A stretch of 64,000 bases of DNA. Origin: Asterella californica (lineage: Eukaryota; Streptophyta; Marchantiopsida; Marchantiales; Aytoniaceae). The notes under the pieces are model-generated. The model was given only the letters and a program-made list of their open reading frames with translations. It did not search any database and was not told the DNA's origin. Position 1 is the first letter of the stretch. Every line of letters begins with the position of its first letter. The stretch is from the NCBI GenBank assembly GCA_036924285.1, contig JAYKYS010000012.1, forward strand, positions 12,648,001 to 12,712,000, written 5' to 3'. Shown here one piece after another: positions 56,109 through 64,000 of this stretch. A program made the position numbers and the translations under genes.

Positions 56109-59100
56109 CTAAACTTTTCCTGTAGTATTTGCACAACGAAAATTTTCGTGTTTTAACTGTACACTGTTCAACCACGTGCTCAATCCTTTCCAACGTTTGG
56201 GTTGATACAATCTCACTTCCTCAATTCCAATGGTTTCAAACTCTACCGCGATGATTTGAGTGGGATGCACTATAGATAAAATATCTACCCATGTACTAGT
56301 AGTGACCTGTCGAGATACAGTAAGCTCTTCTGTTTCTCCCTCTAAAGTACTAATATTATCTACCTGAAGCCAACTCAACTCTACTTTATGAGAATGGATA
56401 ACGTTAGACATTTCAATCACTTCACTATCAGCATCTGTCGGCACTCTCCTTACTAGTGCAAGGCTCATCGGCATTCCACACTTCCAGTTTTTTGCTTTAG
56501 CGATGACCAAATCACCTCCTACAATCCATGGAGGACAACATCCGGGCATTCCTGGCTTGAGAAGAAGAATATCTGGAGTGAAGAACTGATCGTTCAATTC
56601 ATATGCTACGATACACTGCTTACCTCCATTTATGTTGTGTAGGTTGTGGAAAAAATCTATGTAAAATTTTGAAAACCGGACGTACGTTATCTCCACTAAA
56701 CTTCAGAGGATCTTCAACAAGAACAGTCATACCAGTAATCTCAGAAACTAGAGGTGTATCACTACCTCTTGCATCCACCATGACTTGACTGTACCATCTT
56801 CGTGTGAAGAAAATCTGAAAATGTCCTCCAAATTCGTGAATGAAAATCTTAGTCAGTTTACACTTCCATGTTTGTTGAACAGGTTCAGCTTGATCATGCT
56901 CCACCACCACGTTATAACTGGTCTTGAAACAACAATTGCCGATAACAACCGCTCACAGCATTTGCATTTTATTTCAAAACTGCTCCTTATTCTGCTCTGT
57001 CAACAATCCCTTCTCAGACCAATAGTTAGTAAGATACTTCGCATATGTTTTGTCCGGTGGTATATCTATCTCAGTACAGTGATGAGGACCCACACCAATC
57101 CCTTTCAGCGTAGTCTGGAAACATGGATATGTTTTTTGTTCTTGTCCTAATAACATCAGGTTTTTGCTCAACTCTAATGCTATAGATACACTAGAAACAA
57201 CACTAACATGTTGATTATGCCAAGTATTACAACTGCATTTATATCTAGGATAGTGTTTCACAAGACGTGGATACAAAGCTCGTTCTAAATCATGAACAAT
57301 TCGGTGAAGTCGATGAAATTCATCGACTTCACCGAGTTGCGCATAACATATTGTAAATAACTGCCGACAGAAGTACTTGGTGTATGTCATCTCTGACGTC
57401 CTGTTGTTAGTTGGAATAGCGTTGTATCCACGAACCATCCGTTCAAATGCATAGCACCAGAAATAGTCATGATGACCATGACGAAGTATGTCATCAAAGA
57501 CTTCGCCTGCCTCTGCACATCCCAGCAAATTCTCTATTATCTATGAGAGATAAAAAAAGGTTACAGTGCGTCAACCAGAAACAAAAATACAATCTGAAAC
57601 AAAGATTCTAAATTATCTGTAGAATACTAATGTACTTAAGTAGTCTATGCGTTTACTTATGGAGATTTTACACATCATTGCTTGTGAGACGAAACAAGAG
57701 ATTTGTGAGTTACCAAGAATATGTTCCAGAATTCTGGAATTCGGACCATCGTGTTCTTCACTGAGTACTCGCCATGCTAGACAAAGTTGCCGAGCATTCT
57801 GTAACATCTCGAATGTCCATCCATATTTTCGAGACGTGATGAAGAAAATCCGACAGAGTTGATTTAAAAGAGATACGATCTTACCATAGTAAGAATCAAT
57901 ATCAAATCCAAGTTCTTCTAGAATTGATGGTAAACAATACATCATGAACAACAGATGTTCTTCGGCTTTGTAGAAAGACAATTTGAACATCTCTTTTTTT
58001 TTTTGTAGGAGGTCGTGGCCATCGGTCTCCCAATCCAGCAGGTCTCTTTCTGGTGAGTGTAGAAGTACTTGCTGTAACACCTTCATCTGCTTCGGATTCA
58101 AGACACCGACAAACTGATCGTTAAAGTTCTTCACATCATTCAGCACAAGCAAATACATTACGTCGTGTAAATTATCTTTGGATATATCAAAATCATATAG
58201 ATCATTCAAACTCCACTGCTGAGTCAAATAAGCCAAACCACTCTGTCTGCGGTATTCTTCTTTCTCCTCCTCCCGAATCGTTGATTGAAGCAGTAACCCG
58301 AACTTCTTCATATCTTCCACTTTCCTCTTTTCCGGAGGATATCGAGCTTGATATCTGTTATCAGGATAAACAATCTGTCCATCCACCATCACAGACATGG
58401 GGATGCATCGGCGACAACCGCTATAGCCCTTGAACAAAGTGCCGGACACTTTACATTGTGCGGGTAAGTCACCTGTCCAACTCATGAGTATGACTCTAAC
58501 TCTGATGTCACTTCCTACTTGCCTATGGATACTATAATCACCTACAGGTATATATGGTACACAAAAACCATCTATAAATGATCTCTTCAAATCAAAATAC
58601 ATTGGCTTCAAGAAAGCCTCTAAGATATGAGAGTCTTTCAGTTTCTGTATAAGCTTCGATGCCATCGGGATAAAGAGTATAGGGATTGGTTTAGTCAATA
58701 AACTGTTAGATACTGGAGTTTTACCAGCATTTAGTACTGATATTTCAACCGTCCAGCAATCCTTTTGTGCTGTGGTAGCTGCTTGAAAACCATCCCAGTG
58801 ACCTATTAAGGCTACGTTTAGTGGTTCTCCCTGAAAGTTCACAAGAAACAAAAAGTTAGTGTTAGTGTTGTTCTATAAAGATCATATGTACATTTGAAGA
58901 CATGCAGTAAATGATAACTATGACGTGATGTAATAAACTTACCTGGACGTAAGTTGGAGAATGGATAATCTCTGTGGAACATTGAACACAAGGAAACCTG
59001 TAACATTGTGTTTCTGCATCATAGTTAGTCTGATCTTGTAATTCTTCACATACTGTCGACCACAGTCTGTAAACTTTTCCACATTCTAGATTTCTGCAAG

Positions 59101-60292
59101 TAACCGGTGGAGACCACAACGCATTCGGATCCCAAAAGTTCTGATACTGATGGAACTTACTTCCATGCCAGAACTCGTAGATCGATGATGGTTCATAATC
59201 GACATCCTTCCCCATCCAATCGTTTCTTTGTCTCCAAAGTTTCAACATGTCATGACAGAATGTTCGACTTTGAACCAGTGGTTTCAAAATTGACCCTATG
59301 GGAATATAATCAAATCTGATCATATCAAAGATTGGACGACTACAACCTCGAACAGAACACAAAGTAAGATTATCATCCGGTCGGATTGTCACAGGCACAT
59401 GAGGAGAAGATGATGTACCGTTACACATATACCATCTTTCGGGTTTGACCATCCCTAGTTGATCATAAGTTTGCATTAACTTACGCCATGAAGATGATGC
59501 ACTCTCACCACTACATCCTCCCCCCCAAGAGTTCCCTGCAAGTGTTAACATTTTAGCCCACGACATGCTTTTGTAATCCGTTGGTGCTATTCGAGGAATA
59601 TCTCTTGAGTAATCTGTAGATATTCCTGATATTCTTGAATCTTGCCTTCGTCCGATATCACCAAATAAGAGTTTCAATAACTTTGACTGTAATGCAATGG
59701 AAACTTTGTGAAAATCTAACAATGAAAACATCTCTACTACTTTCTCTTGCATTGCTTCATCAAACTCTACTGGAAATACATTGAATAAGTCATCTACATC
59801 GCTCGGATGTGCCAACTCACTAAGATTTGGACAGCTCCTAATAGGGATGGCATCCAAGTTAGTACTGATAGGAGTCGATGGTTCATGAGCAGTATGCATA
59901 TGTATCGGTTCTTCCTATATCGGTTCTACGAAATTAACTGATATATGTGTAGATAATCTAGCTTTCCAAACAGAGATTCGGTCGTGTCTACGATGAGATC
60001 GCTCGGTAATCCATTGACTGTTTTGACCACAAGAACTACAAAAGCAGAGGACCCGACGGGGATGAACTGCTACCCTATCAGATATGACCGTTTTCTCTTG
60101 AGGTGGAACTATTGTGGAGCACACAACATTCTGAATCGATTTTTTCTGATGAAATCTTGCAGTGGACTCAAGAACTAAAGCAAAACCGACCGGCAATAAA
60201 GAACATTTGTATGGACAATGACATTTCACATGACCACGATTACGAGTACTTTCGCACTTGTCAGACTCCATCATATGTCTCGTACGTATCAA
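56109..60292 (-). pseudogene. Tnp2/CACTA-type transposase, multi-exon and decayed
   Basis: On the minus strand a 5' piece (60292-59915) has a CFCSSC...R..RH zinc-like motif seen at the N-terminus of such transposases. A TAG at 59915 separates it from in-frame sequence 59899-58943. A GTAAGT donor at 58942 and a TTTCAG acceptor at 58831 join it in phase to 58830-57640 (WTGDLPAQCKVSG, then CRRC). Exon 57535-56974 follows acceptor CTCATAG and has FWCYAFERMVRG and IPTNNRTSE. A frameshift leads to the C-terminal region (56960-56109, IFIHEFGGHFQIFF). This order matches Tnp2-family transposases as I know them. No CACTA termini were found. Confidence 0.6.
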
Positions 60293-60299
60293 CGCCCAA

Positions 60300-60775
60300 G
60301 TTTCCTTCCGTTTTCTTCGCTGCCAGCATGAAAATCTGTTGCGCTACATCTCTTTCTTCCTTGCCAAGTCGTGTTGTACTCCCGTCGCGAAGGAATCAGA
60401 GTCCAAACTCATCAATCAGAGACAGCCGTGTGCAGCCAAGGGAAACAAGATCTAATCGCCTTGGTAAATATCATCACGGTATGAATCCGTCATATTCTGT
60501 CAGAGGCATTGTAAGACAAGGAAGAGAAACCGAGGTAAGTAGTGAAGACCAAGCTCCACAGAACGGACAAAGAACTTAGCGATTCCGTCAGTCGTGGGTA
60601 TCTATAAGGTGGACGTCAACTCTCATCGTAACAACCAATAGAAGAGAAGCGGTGGACCCTTTCTCTCATACTGTGACCGCATGGTAACACCACGATGTAC
60701 AGATCTTCTAGATCTGATCTCCTCTTCTACTTGTTACAACCAACGCGACTCAATGAATAGCTAACGGATGAAAAG
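60300..60775. other. region upstream of the transposase; dispersed repeat
   Basis: The block GAGGTAAGTAGTGAAGACCAA...GAACTTAGCGA...GTGGGTA at about 60534-60602 recurs at about 62640-62706 in the same orientation. The two could be subterminal repeats of the transposon or parts of another repeat family. No gene is supported. Confidence 0.5.
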
Positions 60776-61131
60776 ATCCCATCAATATATCAAGAGAAAG
60801 GGTCAAACAACCCTATGCCCAGAAACCTAAAGAAACATCGGGACTAAGATCTGCTATCATAAGCTCTAAGGTCTCCTACCACTGCTATAAGATGAAACAC
60901 CTCTAGAATCTTGTGAACCGTGCCAGCTAAAGTTAGAGCGCAATTCTCTAGTGAATGCTCGACCTGTAGCTTAATTGCAACCTTAACGTTGGATGGAAGA
61001 CCTCATCAAAATATGAAGAGAAAGGGTCAAACAACCCAACGTCCAAAAACCTGAAGGAATACCGGAACTAAGCTCTGCTATCAGAAGCTCTAAGGTCTCC
61101 TACCGCTGCTATAATATGAAACATCTTGAGT
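60776..61131 (+). repeat. ~125-bp direct repeat, two units 230 bp apart
   Basis: The block AAGAGAAAGGGTCAAACAACCC...TCTAAGGTCTCCTACC[AG]CTGCTATAA.ATGAAACA occurs at about 60785-60905 and 61015-61125, with about 85% visual similarity. Noncoding. Confidence 0.8.
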
Positions 61132-61162
61132 CTAACCCTCTCTAGGTAGGAGGGTTAGACTC
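61128..61162. repeat. perfect 13-bp hairpin with 9-bp loop
   Basis: GAGTCTAACCCTC at 61128-61140 and its exact complement at 61150-61162 flank TCTAGGTAG. It is not followed by a T-run and has no gene upstream, so I do not call a terminator. Confidence 0.9.
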
Positions 61163-61459
61163 ACGATGCCATTTGTTAAGACTCCTGCCAGCGAGATTCG
61201 ACTCCACGTCGGCACCTTATTCTGAGGTAAATAGAATCAAGTGATTCGCTCGACAGGATAAAATGGATCCTGATCTAACCGGATAAGATAGTAAAGGATA
61301 GATGCTTTTAAAGGGCTCATCCGGGCTTTTAAGTTCATAATAAGGAAAAATTTAAAAGTAGAAGCAATAGTAATAATCCCATCTATCTCGTCCACGTTCT
61401 GTGGTAACAAGTGGTCGACGGAAGACCCATGGGAACAGATTGTGAAATATCCAATTCCA

Positions 61460-62340
61460 CATAGTTAACTCCATCGCTCTGATTTCGGCTTAAAGGCCTT
61501 CCTCGGGAGGGCACTTTTAGCATAATAGTTAGAGCGAAAAATCTTCATGGCTAAGGCTAAAACAGACAAATGGCCTTGTGATATGTACGCCAAACTTATG
61601 GAAAAAAAGATGTTGAGCTTTTTCATTAACATGGGCTCCGGGTCCTTTTTCTTTTTCGCTCCGTGCTTTCCTCCCGACATAAGGAGGGGGGGCGAAGCTA
61701 TATGCTTCGCCCTAATTTCCGCCCCACCAATATATAGAAACAAAGAGAAAAAGCCATACAACATCAACAAAATGCCAATAAAAAGCAATTTGTTCCTCTG
61801 AATGTAGCGGGAATGTTTAAGAAGGAAACAAGAAAAAGAGAATATGTAAAAACGGCATGGGAAAAATCAAATCCGTTGAGTGCAAGGAACAAATAAATTA
61901 AGAAAGGAGAAGGAAACAAAGGAGAAACGCGGGACTGAAAAGATTAAAGCTGAAAGGGGGTGTGTTGTATTTATTTCCTAGTAGATATTGCAGGTGTTTT
62001 ACTTAGCCTTACCCTGGAATGATTAAAGAGGCGGTTTGTACCCAAAATGGAGGAGTAAGGGTACTCTTATCCTTTTGTAATGTAAAAATGACTTCATTTA
62101 AACTTTCAGAGAACTTGGGCCAAAGATAGTCATGACTAATGCTAGTTGGCCCGTAGCTAAAGGTCAAATGGGGTTGCTGAACGAGGGTTTTCTCTCGCAT
62201 TGGGAGCCTTTGTCCGACACGGGGCCACTACAATGCGCCACGAACGACTGTCTCCTTACCCTCCCGGTTCTAGTCACCGGTACCCGACTTGTTAACCTAT
62301 GCGGGTGCTGTTCAACTAAATAATGAGACGGTGGTGCCGT
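61460..62340. other. possible organelle-derived insertion
   Basis: Composition changes here: G-runs (GGAGGGGGGG), the hairpin GGCGAAGC-TATAT-GCTTCGCC (61691-61711), and GC-rich stretches such as GACACGGGGCC contrast with the neighbours. These resemble bryophyte or algal mitochondrial intergenic DNA in style. Open frames (61547-61801 plus, 61788-61465 minus, 62132-62323 plus) have no domain I recognise. This is an impression that needs a search. Confidence 0.3.
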
Positions 62341-62421
62341 TCAAGCTGTACTCTTGTCTGCGGGTGCTGTTTAACTAAAAACCTCGACACAAACGACCTG
62401 ATCCTGTTCGACCGCGAGAGT

Positions 62422-62499
62422 AGATCCAGATGGTTGGTTCATTCCTCGTCGAGTATGTACAGATCCAGATGGTTGGTTCGTTCCTCCTCGAGTATGTAC
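62422..62499 (+). repeat. 39-bp tandem duplication
   Basis: AGATCCAGATGGTTGGTTC[AG]TTCCTC[GC]TCGAGTATGTAC occurs twice head to tail with two substitutions. Confidence 0.92.
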
Positions 62500-63420
62500 A
62501 TTGCTATACAAATTGCTATATATTGCTATACAAATTATAATTGTAATTTGATTTTTGACGATCAGTTTTGAGGATGTCCAAAGTAGCCGACGATAATTTA
62601 ATTTCCTAAGTGAAACTTGTCAACAACGTGGCAGTCACGAGAGGTAAGTAGTGAAGACCAACCTCCAGAGAACAGAAGAGGAACTTAGCGAACTTAGTTG
62701 TGGGTACATCTTGGACATGTACACATGTGCGATTTCAAGATCCCTCTCTCCTGCAAATAGAAAGAATATTCTATGTTCACATGTTACAATCAACTCTCAA
62801 GATTAAATGCGATCAACTGTCAAGTGGCTGAAGCCGTTCAATAAAAAAAGTTGAAGTAAAGATTACAACATGCTCAGGTGCAACTCTATTCAAGATCTAA
62901 GTCAATATTCTCGAAATGAGACTATACTCTAGATCCTTTTAGGGCCTTTGGCGATGTAAGGCAAGGAAGAGAAACCGGGATGAAATAAGATCAAATGGGG
63001 CACAAAATGGATAAGCTGTTGGGTTCGCTGATGCTTAACGAGGAAAGCTATAATCTTGAGCGTAGCAAATGTCTCTTCTTCCATTTTGACTGATTTTCAG
63101 TTAGTACCCTAAAGGACAAGGGTATGCAGTTAGTATCCTAAAGGACAAAGGTATGAGTACGATGATGTGTTTATGTGGAGTCCACGCGTGTGAAGTCCCT
63201 TCTGCTAAAGGACAAGCTGATCAAACCTGACGCCCATGCTCTCGGGATCAGCACGATTGGTGTCGATCTAGCCAACGAGAACCATTGGAGGCAAAGGCTC
63301 CCATCCTTCTGCCCTGAATCAGCAAACGAGGTCTCATAGACTGCTGATCATTAACTTCCAGGACATGCTCTGCAGGTTGACGACATCAAGAAGAAACAGA
63401 AACGTGATCAAAACCTCATT
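62500..63420. other. intergenic DNA with short repeats, no gene seen
   Basis: It contains TTGCTATACAAA repeats at 62500-62535 and a 29-bp tandem pair (CAGTTAGTA[CT]CCTAAAGGACAA) at about 63100-63155. No coding sequence is supported. Confidence 0.55.
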
Positions 63421-63607
63421 ATGATAAATAACGAACATGATAAGAGTACTAAGAGCCTCGATCAGTCTAAGCAGTACACGGAGACAAAAGAGATCAGGAG
63501 TAATGAAAGCAAATTTTGGCCCAAGCACAGCACGAGCAGCGAGCAAACGAGAAGGTCCAGTCTGGATCCTGTACAAACACGAGCAAGAAGTATGGGGGCA
63601 AAGAAAG

Positions 63608-63745
63608 GAGCGGCTCCGCCAAAATCTCCCTCATCGAGCTTCCTCTTCGCGAACGTACCGAGGGCAAGAAGAGCGGCAGCTCCGCCAAAATCTCCCTCAT
63701 CAAGCTTCCTCTTCGCGAATGTAACGAGGACAAGAAGAGCAGCAC
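63608..63745 (+). repeat. ~69-bp tandem repeat
   Basis: The unit CCGCCAAAATCTCCCTCATC[GA]AGCTTCCTCTTCGCGAA is repeated at about 63617 and 63686. All forward frames and one reverse frame stay open across it because the unit length is a multiple of three. No recognisable protein results. Confidence 0.85.
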
Positions 63746-63788
63746 CTCTGTCATCGTCAGTATCGATCTCCTCCAGGGCACGAGCTCT

Positions 63789-63910
63789 GCTATCTAGGAG
63801 ATGCAGTCTAGTTCGTGTGTGCGCGGTTAGTTCCAACAAGGTGGAGGAGACCTACTATCTATGAGACGCAGTCTAGTTCGTGTGTGCGCGGTTAGTCCCA
63901 ACAAGGTAGC
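63789..63910 (+). repeat. 67-bp direct repeat at the right end
   Basis: CTATCTA.GAGA.GCAGTCTAGTTCGTGTGTGCGCGGTTAGT.CCAACAAGGT occurs at about 63790 and 63857. The unit could belong to a larger element continuing beyond the window. Confidence 0.88.
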
Positions 63911-64000
63911 CTTAGCTAAGCAGGATGTGGGTGATGCATCCAACCAGGGTAGCCGCTTAATTACATGGGACCCGGCTGTTGACAGCGCTCGGGGTTTTGT

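Noticed and set aside
60776..61180. Possible minus-strand LTR element end (GATGCCATTTGTTAAGACTCC near 61164)
   Set aside because: It resembles a reversed copia LTR/PBS junction, but the PBS match is poor and no second LTR or coding region was found.
63421..63864. Overlapping open frames on both strands at the right end
   Set aside because: They stay open because the tandem unit length is a multiple of three; the residues are low-complexity and frame-independent.
1..64000. CRISPR arrays, bacterial operons, prophage
   Set aside because: Spliced genes, LTR retrotransposons and plant-type signals show a eukaryotic nuclear genome; no regularly spaced direct repeats with unique spacers were seen.
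1..64000. tRNA or rRNA genes
   Set aside because: I saw no cloverleaf with A and B boxes and no rRNA core motifs by eye. A covariance-model scan would be decisive.

Overview
This window looks like nuclear DNA of a streptophyte, most likely a non-flowering land plant such as a bryophyte. The evidence is a 17-exon plant-style gene with short GT-AG introns, a telo-box (AAACCCTA) upstream of a ribosome-biogenesis gene, Ty1/copia elements primed by initiator-Met tRNA, Ty3/gypsy elements, and low gene density in AT-rich intergenic DNA. The species cannot be named from the sequence alone.

Layout. 1-4650 is the 3' part of a Ty3/gypsy element with a ~2 kb LTR built from tandem arrays. 4651-7150 holds repeat-rich DNA and a decayed minus-strand coding remnant. 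7446-8427 (minus) is a broken HUH-endonuclease gene of Replitron type. 9486-14228 is a second, internally deleted gypsy copy behind an inverted LTR fragment. 15063-22972 is the only clearly intact conserved gene, BMS1, a GTPase of 40S ribosomal subunit assembly. 26501-27472 (minus) is a terminal exon with a LOTUS/OST-HTH RNA-binding domain. 31741-33902 (minus) encodes a two-exon, two-membrane-pass protein with a Cys-rich ectodomain and a DEG/ENaC-like pore signature. 39823-40771 may be a small three-exon gene. 41194-45512 is a decayed copia element (Copia-A). 45513-54850 is a mosaic of segmental duplications. It contains a copy of the DNA at about 36 kb and a rearranged copy of the BMS1 3' half and downstream flank in direct, inverted, direct order. 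A younger copia element (Copia-B, 47972-53039, TSD CAGAA) sits inside the inverted part. 55235-56051 is an unrecognised coding region with an internal tandem duplication. 56109-60292 (minus) is a decayed Tnp2/CACTA-type transposase. 60600-64000 is repeat-rich, with one block that looks organelle-derived.

There is no operon-like cooperation. BMS1, the LOTUS gene and the channel-like gene are separate host genes surrounded by transposon debris. The strongest leads are the Replitron-like HUH fragment, the DEG/ENaC-like protein in a plant genome, and the BMS1 duplication with its internal inversion and template-switch palindromes. Copia-B is also notable: its primer-binding site matches the anticodon arm of initiator tRNA, and its gag start lies inside the LTR.
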